This document shows, one piece after another, positions 44,396 to 55,894 of a DNA stretch of 64,000 bases (position 1 is its first letter; the number at the start of each line of letters is the position of its first letter). The stretch is from the NCBI GenBank assembly GCA_958450325.1, contig OY288243.1, positions 47,508,878 through 47,572,877 of the forward strand, in the 5' to 3' direction. Under the pieces are notes generated by a model, which made no database searches, was not told the DNA's origin, and saw only the letters and a program-made list of their open reading frames with translations. The stretch comes from Agrostemma githago. Taxonomy: Eukaryota; Streptophyta; Magnoliopsida; Caryophyllales; Caryophyllaceae. The translations under genes and the position numbers were made by a program.

Positions 44396-44734
44396 TGATA
44401 AGTGTAGTTTGTAGTGCCTATTTTGCTGTGTTTGGTCCCTGTTTCTCTTGTGAAATCGCTCTTTGGAGCGTTTTCTGGGCTACTTATGCTTCTTCTAGTT
44501 CATTTTAGGTTCCCAAGACCATTCATGGAGAATTGGAACGATTTCGACTCGTTTCCTACACTTTTGGAGGCAACGAAGAGAAGGAACGATCACTCGGTGC
44601 CTTAGTTTCGATCCCGAGACCTAGGGACCCATTCCCGAGCCCCTTAGACTCGATCCCGAGCACCGAGAATCGATGAGAAGCCCATGAGAAGCATGAAGAG
44701 ACCTTAGAGATCGTATCAGAGGCCTACAAGAGCC

Positions 44735-44885
44735 TTCCCGGCCGAGAACAAGTGCCTTCTCGGTCGGGAAGGAGTGCGGGTTTCAACCGGCTACTGTTAT
44801 GGGCCGTCTCGGGCGAGACCATCTCGTCTCGGCCGAGATGAGTCCCGTCTCGGGCGAGACCATCTCATCTCGGCCGAGATAAGCC
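44735..44885 (+). repeat. Promoter-proximal palindromes with altered arms
   Basis: ATCTCGGCCGAGAT-type units and TTCCCGGCCGAGAA / CTTCTCGGTCGGGAAG occupy the position of the TCCCGGTCGGGA palindromes in sister LTRs. The change from CCC/GGG to CTC/GAG is on both arms. Confidence 0.75.
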
Positions 44886-45813
44886 ACCTGCAGCTCCGCT
44901 TCGCTTCTTTTCTTCTCCTTATCCATTGTAACCCTATGTATACCCCCCCTCTTGTAATCTTATGAAAGGTTAGACATTACCCACAAAACCCTAGACTACT
45001 TTAGCATATATTAGCTTAGATTAGAGTATATTAGTCATTAATTAGTCCTTAATCTAGTTAGCTAATCTTGTATTAAGAGATCTCTTGAAGAATCCATTCA
45101 ATCTTGACAACATTGGTGGATGTTTTGGGTGTTCTTTATATACAAGTTCTCATCTTTTCATTCTCTTGTTAGTTGGTATAATCTTCTCATCCTTTTACTC
45201 TTAATCTTTGTTTATGTTATTCAAGTTTCAATCTTTAGCTCTTGTTTATTGTTTTGTTCATCATCCTTGTTAGTTTTACATATGTATGCTCTTGTTTTTG
45301 TGTTAGTTTTTCTTGTTCTTGTTAGCTTTCCTTTAGATATGTTTGAGTAGACTCTTGCTAGGGTTATTAGGGGGATTGGATGTGATTAGGGATGATTAGG
45401 GTGAGATGGGTGGTATTAGATGTTGTTTTTGTTGTTTCCCATTTACCTTGCACTCCACATGTTTGATGAAATGCTTGTGAGACTAGAGATGACCAATCCT
45501 TGTTTTTCTTGCCTCTTCTCTTGTATGTGTGTGTTTGGTTGTAGGTTTGGTTCCCTCATTAGTAGCGAGAGCGTGGTGAAGATGACCCCTAGGCCGTTTA
45601 AGTAGCGAGAGCCCGAACGTGACCTAGGCTACGAAAGCACGCTAGTAACCCCGTTTTTCCCCTTCTTACGCCCTTGACATCCATGAACCCGACCTAGCCC
45701 TAGTTTCTTCCTATCGATTTATTAGCTTCCTTTTGCCTTTAGTTATTCGTTTAGCCTTGTTAGTTCGTATTTTAGACCTTAGCTTAGTCATTAGTCTATC
45801 CCCTAGATTCGCT

Positions 45814-45842
45814 TGTGCGTGTGCGTGTGCGTGTGCGTGTGT
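45814..45842 (+). repeat. (GTGTGC)n microsatellite
   Basis: About four to five hexamer copies at the point where similarity to the LTR family is lost. Confidence 0.9.
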
Positions 45843-46734
45843 TGGAGACGTGTGTAGTCGTTTTGGGATGATGACGCTTGTGTACAAAGCGAAGTAAAAA
45901 AAGAAAAAAAAAGAAAAAAGTTGGACCACTTTTTATGTTTTAATGACAATGTCGTCTAGGGCTACAAATATATTGACAGTGCCGTGAAGGGCTACAACGT
46001 GCCTAGGTGACACGTACCGATGGTGCTGCATAGGGCTACAACACGCTTAGGTGGGGTAGCTTACCCCCTAAATGAAAAAGAAAAAAAATGTCTAAGTCCA
46101 CTGGATCTCGGGGAAAAAAATGGATCGTCCGCTGCCTATGAGAGACCCTTCGTTCATGCATGGTGCTTGTAATGTGCATTCTAACTTTGAAAAAGGGGAT
46201 GACTGACTTTTTGAGGTCGTTCCTAACGTCCAAGACCGACGAATAGCAGCTTGATGTGGTAGTGTGCGGCTGATGGCCTGGGGGTCGGGCGCCAGCCTAC
46301 CGGTGACCCATAACTTGGGCGCTTGGCCTTGGGTGACCCATTTCTCAGTCGCCTAAACCGGGGCGGCCTGATTTTCGGTTATGGAAATTTTCTGTAATTT
46401 CCTAGTTACGATGCGATTGTAGCTATATATACGGGTTATGGGTGATCGTCTTAGACATATTTAATACCCAAAGTGTCTTTATAGCTCTTGTTTCATTTTC
46501 GAGTCATGTCGGGTTTCGATCGTCTTTTGACCGGGCGGGTGTCATTTCAAGAAAGGTGACCTTGAAGCTTTGCTAAGTGACGGGTTGTCCGCTATTATTT
46601 CGCTAAAACAAATTAAAGTGTAAAACAACTTTTTACTTGCGTGTTCGCGCTTTTGAGATGCTAACCACCATGTTTTTGCATTCCCGAGGGGTGACGTTTG
46701 TCCTATTCCCAAGAAGATAGACGCGATAGGAGGG
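45843..46734. other. Fragment partly matching the inverse of 23865-23950
   Basis: CAACACGCTTAGGTGGGGTAG and following bases at 46040-46075 correspond to the reverse complement of about 23872-23910. GGGCTACAA-type phrases recur here three times. This suggests a remnant of a related Retand-type interior in the opposite orientation. No gene is recognised. Confidence 0.4.
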
Positions 46735-48760
46735 TGTAAACACCCAGATTTGGACCTGGTGGCTGCAAAAGTGCCCAGCAAACACCCGAAGACGATCGGA
46801 CTACAACGCGGCGCAAATTTGCGGTGTTTTAGATAGTTTTTTCTATAGAACGGATCAAGGCAGCTTTAGTCGTGTCATTACGGTTGCATAGACACTAATT
46901 AGAGTCAATTCCGACACGGGGACTCCGAATCGGTCCCGAAATACGTAAAATCAAACCCGAGTCAGCACCGGGCCAAGCGAACCTCGGGATGCACACCCGA
47001 AGCCCACTCGGCGCAATAGCGCGCTAGGTCAAAGGGGAGACTTAACCTCCAAGACAACCTATGATACGCACACTCTCGGTTTTGGAATGTATCAAAATCG
47101 TATCTTCAAATTCCTGAACGCCTCGCGTCACGCGTCCTAGGACTCACACGCACGAACCCAGGCGCGTGAGTTCTGGTGCGCCTGGGCTCAGGCGTCCATC
47201 CAGGTGACGTGAGCCAAAAACAACTATAAATACCCCTCCTTCACCCCATGCATTCGACACACAAATTTTCTAATTCTCTTCTCCCCTTACTCATTACGAG
47301 TTTTTCTCGCTTGGGCTCGCACTACGACACCCAAAGCAAACGATCCACTCGATCATAGTCCCGATAAGCAAAATCGACGTTACTCCTCACCTTCGAGCAC
47401 TCCACTCGATCCCGAGGTGCCTGTGTTCAACTAGCTACTCCGAGTCTAGTAACGGAGTTCTGCCGATTAGCCGCAGAATCAGCAAATAGTAACGGAACTC
47501 TGCCGGATAATCCGCAGAACAAGCAAACGGTAACGGAACTCTGCCGAAATCATAAGGCAATCTAAGAGGATCCGCCTTTTGAAGTCGAATCGTCACTAGA
47601 TTGTCATCTAAACAAAACTTTACATTTCTGTACTTTTATTATGCACTACGATAATGTCAAACGTGGACACTAGGCCCGTAACACATACTAAAACACGTAA
47701 CGTCCCAACTTCAACCATAGACACTAAAATACTCTAAATAGACCCGAGTAGTTCCGAGATCCGTTCTCAACTATCTATGCATCGTGTTCTGTTTAGCTTA
47801 TACTCCGAGGGTGCAACTCTTCACAATGTGATTTACTTACATTCGCATTTACCGCTTTCGTATGATTTATTGCTTTTATGACCTTATAATCGCATGCTAA
47901 ATCACCTAACCCGAAAATCAAAACGTAAACAAGCTAAATCTGAACAAAGCGATGGTCGGGTTTCGTATTAGTTCCGATGCTCACCATACATGGTTCGATG
48001 CATCACTATTAATACCGAACTGACGTATCTTAAGCAGAATACAAGGTAAGGTATACCACGAGAATGACTAATATCCGTATTATCACGTTAAAACTGATTT
48101 GCTAATACGTATAATATTATTACTCTCTACTCTCCAATGTGCATCTTTTCATGCCCGGCTCGTCACATGAAATCGCATGCAAAGAATGTAAATACACCTA
48201 CTTCGACGACAAAGCTTACTTGTCTTTAAACAACCGACATAGCAAAGATATAGGGTTAAAACAACGGATGTTACAGTACTTCCACCACAACAAGGGAACA
48301 AAGTTATCAGCCTACCGATTGATTAGTAGAGGCCGCTATGTGCGGGCGGGATTGGGTGTCGATGTCTCGCGGACGTTGGCTTCCCAATACGTACCCTCAC
48401 CCCTTACTCAGAATCGACGGTTTTCGGATGTTCGAAACCATTGGCAATGAGAGTCATTCCAGACATGGAGTGCTTAAAGGTACAAGTCTTTAACTTTAGG
48501 TCTCGTACCCCTCAGCTTTGAGCCGGCTAAGGATCAAAGTTGACTTCAACGATTTCCGAGTCCCCATAATTAACTAGGTGGCGACTCCACAAATTGGCAA
48601 CGAATTCGGTTCACTAAAAAGGTCGCCTTACCAAACATATCGGCCTTTAAACATTTACAACCACGACTCGATCGATCCCAACAGAAACACGGGTGCCCGC
48701 ACCCGTCTAGTACAAGACCGGATCGTCATCCGAATCGAGGTCCGAAACATCGCCCCGAAC
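46735..48760 (+). repeat. 5' LTR of the second Retand-type fragment, 3' end deleted
   Basis: It starts TGTAAACACCC and is collinear with 26740-28740. Similarity stops near 48760, about 80 bp before the expected LTR end. TATA box at 47225-47232. A strong inverted repeat, CCCAGGCGC...GTGCGCCTGGG, lies at about 47157-47190 upstream of it. TGGCGACTCCACA lies at 48579-48591. Confidence 0.7.
47225..47232 (+). promoter_or_regulatory. LTR TATA box
   Basis: TATAAATA before a CCCC run, in the same position as in the sister LTR at 27252-27259. Confidence 0.6.
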
Positions 48761-48763
48761 AAC

Positions 48764-49298
48764 ATGGCCCAAATAACTGTCGCCCACGATAATATCCTAC
48801 TCCAACTCGGCAAGCTTGAAGGTGCTGCCAACGAAACACGAAACTTCCCCCAGGAGAAGGTGGATGAAAAGCCCTTCATCCCTAAGGACAAGATGAGGCT
48901 CAGACCGGCTAGGTTCGTCCCGCCCCTGGGGGCGTCCCTTCAGAAGCCTGACGGATCTGGGCATGACCTACGCTGAGGCTCTTAGAATCGCCATCGATGA
49001 TTGGCAATTGTCCCAGCTCGTCCCTACCCAGGACCCACCTCTCGAAGCCCGAGATGCGGACTGGGATCCCAGTGTCTACTGTCTATATCATCAGGGCAGG
49101 GGGCACGATACGGAGGACTGCGACCGCCTCAAACACGACATTCAAGACTTGGTTGATGCCGGAACCTTCCCCCCTGTGAAGGCACAGGCGTCACAACCCG
49201 CCATCAAGGAGACTAGTGACGAGGCAATCACGTCTGTGGTGATAAAAACGCGCGGCACCATCAAGGTGCTCTTCCATAGAGGGAGCCTCGATGCTTAG
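48764..49298 (+). pseudogene. Gag 3' half, Tat/Retand type
   Basis: The C-terminal half of Gag in two frames. The first runs to a stop at 48974-48976. The second begins at about 48955 (TYAEAL) and ends at 49298. It contains the zinc-knuckle region YCLYHQGRGHDTEDC followed by DRLKHDIQDLVDAGTF, a signature of Tat-type gag. A frameshift near 48955 and the fusion to LTR sequence at the left make it non-functional. The same knuckle is decayed in the copy at 21421-21520 and absent from the gag at 35313-36131. Confidence 0.75.
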
Positions 49299-49414
49299 TG
49301 GCATAATCTTACTTAGTCAAAGTTTAGTTCATCTTAGGGCTTGGACTTAATAATAATAATAATAAATGTTTTTTTATCGAGTCTAGGAGGTGCGAGGGAA
49401 CCTGTCCTCCACCT

Positions 49415-49434
49415 CCCCCCCCCCCCCCCCCCCC
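49415..49434 (+). repeat. Homopolymer of 20 C
   Basis: The matching place in the sister element (about 21785) has only CCCC. The length may be a replication or assembly artefact. Confidence 0.9.
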
Positions 49435-50134
49435 GGTCAAATAAAACCCCGGGCACCTAGCCCGTTTATTACTATATCAATAAGATAACTACTTTTTTAC
49501 AAACATGCCTCGACAATCGCTTGATTTCTTTTTAATAACATACTTTATCGCTTGAAACTCGACACTATGCCATTTATCGATAACAATAAACTAAAGCGTA
49601 AGGGCTACAACAAACGGCCCACTATAACTTCACCCTAAAAAGAGATCGGGAACAACTACCCTAAGTGTAACAACCCGGATTTTTAAAAACTTTTAATAAT
49701 ATAAATAGTATAAATAATAAGATCAAGGGTGGCGGAAACACCCGACCAAATCCGAATCTTCACTATCTCGACACTCAACTAATACATTATTCAAAGGTGT
49801 TCAAACTAAAAATTAAAGACTTAAATAAAGGGTCTCTCTCTCCACAGGTCTTCCCCAACAATGAAGCAGTCAACAGCATCCCGAAAGACCTGAAAGGGGG
49901 GATCCACAGTTAGTGGGGAGTAACTAGATGCTCTCCCAATCGTCTTTACAATAGGATGAAAGCAATTAATAATCAGCAATCTATGAATAATACGGATAGG
50001 GAATACATGAAAGCATTATCATACTCGACCAATTAGGATCATGCAATTACGAAGAAATTCCAACATCCAAACCGGACTGATTACTCACAACTAACCTTCT
50101 TACACTACGTCTAGGGTATAGAGCGAACACCGGC

Positions 50135-50830
50135 TCGAATGTATAACTGACACTCTCACCTGCCAGAGCATATAACTGATACTCTGACGGACGGGTCGTA
50201 TAACAGACTTCCCATCGGTGTGGAGCATATAAATGATACTCCACGGTTCTATGTATAGCCGTATAACTGACAACTATATGTCTAAGCCTAGCTAGGGCTC
50301 TCGATGCAATAACCGTACACCGAACGACACACGGGACCCAGAGCGTATAACTGACGTCTCAAGGCACGCCCGAACATAGACCTTCGGCATTTGCCGCTTT
50401 TTCATTTCGATTGGTATATAACTGATACCGCACGTCATCTATACCACTAGCTTTCGAGTAACCGTACAGTATAACTGACTGTATAAGGCTCTCGTGAATA
50501 ACATCAGGACTTCAATCCTACTACAGTATAACTGACTGTACTAAGTGGCAACCCAACCTAGTATAGTATAACTGACTATACAAGGTAGTAATTGGACTTA
50601 GTATAGTGTCACTGACTATACCAGGGAAAATCAAGGCCTAGATAGTGTAACTGACTATACCAAGTGTTACTCCAATCCAATATAGTATAACCGACTATAT
50701 TAGATACCAATCGTGTCTCAAACATAGGACAATATAACTGAGTGAACTATGAAGAACATACATAGCAATAACCTTTCAACAATACGTGAATAATAGATAG
50801 TACAACTAACTATAACCTTATAGTTAACCT
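50135..50830 (+). repeat. Hairpin repeat field: constant core ATAACTG, variable paired arms
   Basis: About 13-15 units. Examples: CAGAG-c-ATATAACTGAT-a-CTCTG (50164), GTGGAG...CTCCAC (50220-50244), GGTAT-ATAACTG-ATACC (50413-50429; core shares bases), TACAGT-ATAACTG-ACTGTA (50465 and 50522), GTATAGT-ATAACTG-ACTATAC (50561) and AATATAGT-ATAACCG-ACTATATT (50679). Arms differ but remain complementary. Spacing is irregular (about 25-65 bp) and spacers are unrelated. Confidence 0.9.
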
Positions 50831-50849
50831 CACATATCTAATGCCTAAT

Positions 50850-51360
50850 AGTATCTAAGGCTAAGGTTCGCTGACTATAACCTTGTCTATTAAGTTGAGG
50901 TTGACCTAACCTCAACCATAACCTCGTGGAGTTACATTAACTGCAACAAGATTATGATGTTACAACGAGATTACATTAACCTCAAGTGAAGTGGTGTAGT
51001 AACTTCTCGATGAAGGTACATTAACTTCAATCAATGTTACATTAACCTCGGCTATAACATTAGCTCCTGTTAAGGTTATATTAACATCGGCTATAACCTT
51101 AACTCTTGTTAAGGTTACGTTAACCTTAGTTATAACCTTAAGTCCACGCTAAGGTTACCTTAACCTTCGCCCTAACCTTAACTCTAAGTTAAGGTTACAA
51201 TAACCTTGACTATAACCTTGCAAAGTTCGGGAACCTCGACAAGATTATAACCCCGTGTTGAAGTTATCTTAACCTCAAGTGAAGTTGCATAGTACTTCTC
51301 AACGAAGTTACATTAACTTCAAATAAGGTTATATTAACCTCAACCCTAACCTCAACCACC
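50850..51360 (+). repeat. Degenerate AAGGTTA/TAACCTT palindromic repeat field
   Basis: Many units such as AAGGTTACGTTAACCTTA and AAGGTTACCTTAACCTT, with GAGGTT/AACCTC variants, follow the ATAACTG field in the same LTR. Both orientations of the word occur because each unit is self-complementary. Confidence 0.85.
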
Positions 51361-52071
51361 GGGTGATGGTAGGTTGAGTCATCATTGAATCTAGGGTTTG
51401 AAACCCTAAAAGCATCGATGAAAAACCCTAGCATCTCCACCAAGAGAGGCCACGGTCGCTTCATGCGCGCCCTAGAATTCTCCTATGAAACGACTCACAA
51501 CGCTCTCATTTGCATAAAACGGTAATTAACATCTTAACGATAAAATTAACGATACAATTAAATCGTGCAATCTATCAATGAAATAATAAACGTGCATAAT
51601 AATACCACACAACATCCAATATCATATTATGCATTCATTCATCATATTAATGGCATTTACATATCATAAACGCGATTAAAAGAAACATCTAGTTACCTCG
51701 AAGCGTGCTAATTCTCGATCTCGTCTTCAATGACGTAAATATCCTCACTTGGACCCGTCTCCACGCCTAGACCACCATCAATCACGTGCCAAACACCAAA
51801 AGAAAGCCCTAATCAAACACTACTAAAAGAACTACGAAAAACTAGCGCGGAAAGAAACGAAACTTACGAAACAATGCGAAGGATTGCGCTAGGATCGATT
51901 AGGATTCAAAAGGGATGAAAATCTATACTTGAATGAGTGTTAGGAGGCACGAAATAAGGAGAAGGAGGAGGGTTGTGTCGTGGCTAGGAGGAAGAGAAGA
52001 AAGGAGAGGGTGAAACCTAATTTTCGGGTTTTGCAAATGAGAATAAGAGGTGGATTTTCACCCTAATCACC

Positions 52072-52079
52072 TATATATA
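52072..52079 (-). promoter_or_regulatory. Possible LTR TATA box
   Basis: TATATATA on the minus strand, about 265 bp into the LTR; plausible but of low specificity. Confidence 0.35.
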
Positions 52080-52344
52080 GAGAAAATCGTGGGCAAAGCT
52101 TACTTGGGCCCAAATCCCAAAGCTCCCTCATCAATCCACGTGGGAAGCAATGATGATTTAGCCTTGGCCCAAAATCCAAGCTAAACCGACAATAGATTAT
52201 AAGGATGCGATTTCCGGACAATTAAATAAGAAAAAGGGAATATCCGAATAGAAAATTATAAGAATTGAATTAAATAAATAATTTCGGATATTATAATATA
52301 TGAAATGGAATAAATAATTATGTCCGAAAATTCGGGGTGTTACA

Positions 52345-52358
52345 ATCCAACCCCCTAA
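52345..52358 (-). other. Polypurine tract
   Basis: TAGGGGGTTGGAT on the minus strand directly before TGTAACACC. Confidence 0.8.
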
Positions 52359-52396
52359 AAAGAAGTTCCGTCCTCGAAACTAGAAAGATGATTACC

Positions 52397-54216
52397 TCAA
52401 TCAAATAGATGCGGATGCTTCTCCCGCATAGACGCCTCAGTCTCCCAAGTTTCCTCCTCGAACCTCTGGTTCTTCCAGAGAACTCGTACTAAGGGAACCA
52501 CCTTGTTCCTCAGAATCTTATCTTTCCTATCTAAGATACGGACTGGACGTTCCTGATACGTCAAATTTGGCTCGAGCTCAATCACATTTGCTTCTAATAC
52601 ATGGGAAGGATCATTGTGATAACGTCTCAACTAAGACACATGAAACACGTCATGAACCTTCGACAGATTCGGAGGTAGGGCCAACCTATAGGCCACCTCG
52701 CCAACTCTCTCAAGTACCTCGTAGGGGCCAATGTACTTAGGGCTTAGCTTGCCCTTGATTCCAAATCTCTTAACGCCCTTCATTGGGGATACTTTAAGAA
52801 GAACCTTATTCCCAACTTCGAACTCGATTGATCCACGTCGTAAATCTGCATACGACTTCTGACGATCCTGGGCATCCTGCAATTCTCACGAATCAATCTT
52901 ACTTGCTCCATTGATTCCTGTAGCATTTCTGGACCGAGCACAACTGCCTCGCTGCTGTCATCCCAACACATCAGGCTACGACACTTCCTCCCATATAGAG
53001 CCTCAAAGGGAGCCATCTGGATACTGGCATGGTAACTGTTATTGTAGGAGAACTTCACCAACGGCAAACTCTTCTCCCAACTCACTTGGAACTCCAAGGC
53101 ACATGCTCGCAACATATCCTCAATTGTTTGAATCGTCCTTTCAGTTTGACCATCAGTAGCTGCATGAAATGCTGTACTCATCTTCAACTCACTTCCTAAA
53201 GCTTCTTGTAACTTCTTCCAAAACTGAGAACAGAACCTCGGGTCACGATCTGAGATGATGTCTTTAGGAATTCCATGCAAACGAATGATCTCTCTCTGAT
53301 AGGCATTTGCAAGCTCATCGAGACTCCAAGTCTCCTTTATCGGGATGAAGTGGGCAACCTTTGTCAACCGATCCACAACAACCCAAATAGCATTCATGCC
53401 CCTCTGCGATCTGGGTAGCCCCAATACGAAGTCCATCGAAATAGAATCCCATTTCCAGGCGGGGACTCAAGAGGTTGCAACAAACCTCCAGGTCTCTGAT
53501 GTTCGAACTTAACCTTTTGGCATACCAGGCAACGACTGACGAACTCAGCGATCTCCTTTTTCATACTTGGCCACCAAAATCGTAGCTTCAAATCCTTGTA
53601 CATCTTGTCACTTCCAGGATGTACGGAATACGGAGTACTGTGAGCTTCCTTGAGAATCTTACCCTTCAGGATTTCAGAGCTCGGGATACACCATCTTCCG
53701 TGGAACTTCAAACCACCATCGGTTCCGACCTCGAAACCATCAGCTCGACCCTCACCGAAGACAACCCGAATTCCTTCAAGGAAGTCATCTTCTCGTTGCC
53801 TAGCTCGGATCTCATGGAAGAACTCAGGCTCAGCAACCATCGCGACCAAATTTAAGGAACTAGGCAGAACTACTTCAAGGTTCAACTTCGGGAACTCTCG
53901 AACTAGATCATCAGGTAACACTCTCATAGCATGACAAATCTTGCGGCTCAAAGCATCAGCGGCCACATTTGCCTTACCCTCATGATACAGAAGCTCAACC
54001 TTATAGTCATTAATCAGCTCTATCCAACGTCTTTGTCTCATGTTGAGATCTTTTTGCGTGAAGATATACTTCAAGCTCTTATGGTCGGTGTAAATGTTGC
54101 AAGAAATACCATACAAGTAGTGTCTCCACAACTTAAGCGCGAACACCACAGCAGCTAACTCCAGATCGTGAGTTGGATAGTTCACCTCGTGAACCTTCAA
54201 CTGCCTCGATGCATAG
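52397..54216 (-). pseudogene. Pol remnant: RNase H end, integrase, chromodomain
   Basis: Minus strand, Tekay type, close in sequence to 5400-7227. RNase H end (TDHKSL, NVAADALSRK) at about 54216-53960. Integrase zinc finger at about 53700-53500. Catalytic core with SDRDPRF and DGQTE in the D-35-E spacing, about 53436-52930. GPY-like tail at about 52800-52640. Chromodomain-like end at 52560-52397. Breaks: a shift near 53440-53465 before the core, a shift near 52880 after it, and an in-frame TAG near 52629 within the tail. The upstream part is cut by the insertion at 54217, which also creates a chimeric start read from LTR sequence. Confidence 0.9.
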
Positions 54217-55308
54217 TGATGGTGGGATTTGTCGTGGATCCCAACCGTCAATAAATAACCAACCGATCCTAGTGGGTAGCTAGGGCAAGTCGGGTCGAAT
54301 CCACGGGGACGGTAAGAGGCGTCTAGACTAAGGTCACCTAAAAACGAGACTAAGTCAACGAGCTAAGCTAAACAAGAATGATTAAAAGGGGAGAAAGCTA
54401 GACTAGGCTAAGGCTAAGGAGAAAACTAACAAAGGAAAACGGGCTAGGATTAGGTCGGGGTCAAAGGGGTAAAGGAATGGTCGAGGGCGAACTAGAGTGA
54501 AGGAGGTAGCAGGGTAATCTAGGTATGGTCCGGGCTCTCGCAACTTAGGCCTACCTAGAGGTTCATCCTATAACCCACCTTGGCGACACACATGACAAAC
54601 GGGGTTACTAGTGCGCTATAGTGGCCTAGGTCGCATCCGGGCTCTCGCTACGTAGACCGACCTAGGGGTCGTCCTCACCGGGCTCTTGCTACTTAGTGAG
54701 GGAACCGAACCCACAAACAAACTATCACCCACAAGAGAAAGGCAAGAAAAACAAGCATATGCACATACTAGTCATTCAAGCATTTCAACAAACATGTGAT
54801 ATGCACCAAACCAAGAGGAAACCCAAATCTTCCACCAACATCTCCAACACTCCCTTAATCATCCGATTAACACCCAAATCACCTTACTAACCCTAGCAAG
54901 ATACTACTCTAACATGATTAAAGGAAAACTAATACTAATAAGATAAATCAACATAGCAATCAAAACAAACATGAAGAAACTAACAAGAACTATGAACTAT
55001 GAACAATACATTCAACAAAGAATCAAACTTTAATGAAAGAACAAGGATTAAGAGAAAGGAAAAGAAGATTATACCATACTAGAAGATGAAAAGAAGAAGG
55101 AAACTTGCATAAATGGAAGAACCCAAAACAAACATCCAAGGTTGTCAAGCTTGAATGGAGATCTGAAGAATTCCCAAATTACAAGCATTAATCTATGATT
55201 AACGATAATCTAAAGACTAATCTACACTAATCTAATCTAATCTAACCTAAAGTAGTCTAGGGTTTAAGGAGAGGTGAAGAATATTAGCTAAGATTACAAG
55301 AGGGGGGG

Positions 55309-55316
55309 TATTTATA
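55309..55316 (-). promoter_or_regulatory. LTR TATA box
   Basis: TATAAATA on the minus strand before a C run, about 560 bp into the LTR. The palindrome cluster lies just upstream. Confidence 0.6.
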
Positions 55317-55371
55317 AGGTTACAAGAGCAAAGGAATTGAAAGGAAGTCACGCGGTGCTGTATTGGGCTCA

Positions 55372-55540
55372 TCCCGGTCGGGATGGATGGTTCCGTACGG
55401 GATGGCTTCATGGTCCCGTCCGGGATGGCTCCATGGTCTCGTCCGGGATGGCTTCGTCCCGTCCCGGTTGACTCAGCAGAAGAGCTTCTTTGTTTGCACT
55501 TCATCCCGGACGAGATGAGGGTTGTCCCGACCGGGATGGG
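55372..55540 (-). repeat. TCCCGG(T/A)CGGGA-type palindromes upstream of the LTR TATA box
   Basis: Six or more units, including CATCCCGGTCGGGATG and CATCCCGGACGAGATG, some with one arm altered. The same sequence class occurs in the element's interior at 58384-58580. Confidence 0.75.
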
Positions 55541-55879
55541 TCTTGTAGGCCTCCAATATGATCTTTTTGGTCCCTCCTTGCTTCACATGGACTTCTCATC
55601 GATTCTCGGGACTCGGGATCGGGTCTCGGAGGCTCGGGATTGGGTCCCAAGGTCTCGGGGTCGAATCCAAGGCATCGAGTGATCGTTCCTTCACTTCGTT
55701 GGCTCCGAAAAGTGTATGTATTGAGTAGAAATCGCTCCAACTCTTCACGAATGGTCTCGGGAACCTGAAACGAACTAGAGGAAGCATAAGTAGCCTATAA
55801 ATCGCTCCCAAGGAGCGATTCCACAAGGAAAATGGGACCAAAACACTACAAAATAGGCACTACAAACTACACTTATCAA

Positions 55880-55894
55880 CTCCCCCACACTTAA
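55880..55894 (-). other. Polypurine tract
   Basis: TTAAGTGTGGGGGAG on the minus strand, then T and the 3' LTR. An identical 15-base copy lies inside the element at 57620-57634. Confidence 0.85.

Larger units (their letters stand above)
44396..45842 (+). repeat. Athila-like LTR, 3' truncated
   Basis: It starts TGATAAGTGTAG like the LTRs at 18673 and 54217-55878 and stays similar through the CCC/CTC-palindrome region and promoter. It lacks the family's 3' end (no ATCCCACCATCA). The truncation lies near a GTGTGC microsatellite at 45814-45842. It is more diverged than the pair at 54217-61043. Confidence 0.75.
46735..49675 (+). mobile_element. Second Retand-type element fragment (5' LTR plus gag end)
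   Basis: A 5' LTR (46735-48760) runs straight into the second half of gag and the following non-coding interior, which matches 21711-22020. The primer site, leader and gag start are missing, so an internal deletion joined LTR to gag. A minus-strand Tekay element interrupts it at 49676, with CTAAG (49671-49675) as the likely target copy. Confidence 0.7.
49676..52344 (-). repeat. 3' LTR of the minus-strand Tekay element
   Basis: Minus strand from TGTAACACCCCG to CGGGTTGTTACA, 2669 bp. It holds two hairpin-type repeat fields (50135-50830 and 50850-51360), a TATA-like box, and, near the 3' end, the block at 49904-49940 and hairpin at 49727-49743 shared with the other Tekay LTRs. Confidence 0.9.
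49676..54216 (-). mobile_element. Tekay-type Ty3/gypsy element, 3' half
   Basis: On the minus strand this is the pol end (RNase H, integrase, chromodomain), a polypurine tract and the 3' LTR (52344 down to 49676). Its upstream part (LTR, gag, protease, most of RT) is separated by the Athila-like insertion at 54217 and should lie right of the window. Pol has several lesions, so it is older than the Tekay at 1-10798. Confidence 0.9.
54217..55878 (-). repeat. 3' LTR of the Athila-like element
   Basis: Minus strand TGATAAGTGTAG to CCCACCATCA, 1662 bp. Related LTRs are at 18673-20257 and 44396-45842. TATA box at 55309-55316. Confidence 0.9.

Noticed and set aside
50135..50830. CRISPR-like array
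   Set aside because: Spacing is irregular, the constant part is about 7-11 bp, and it lies in a plant LTR with a defined polypurine tract and pol next to it.
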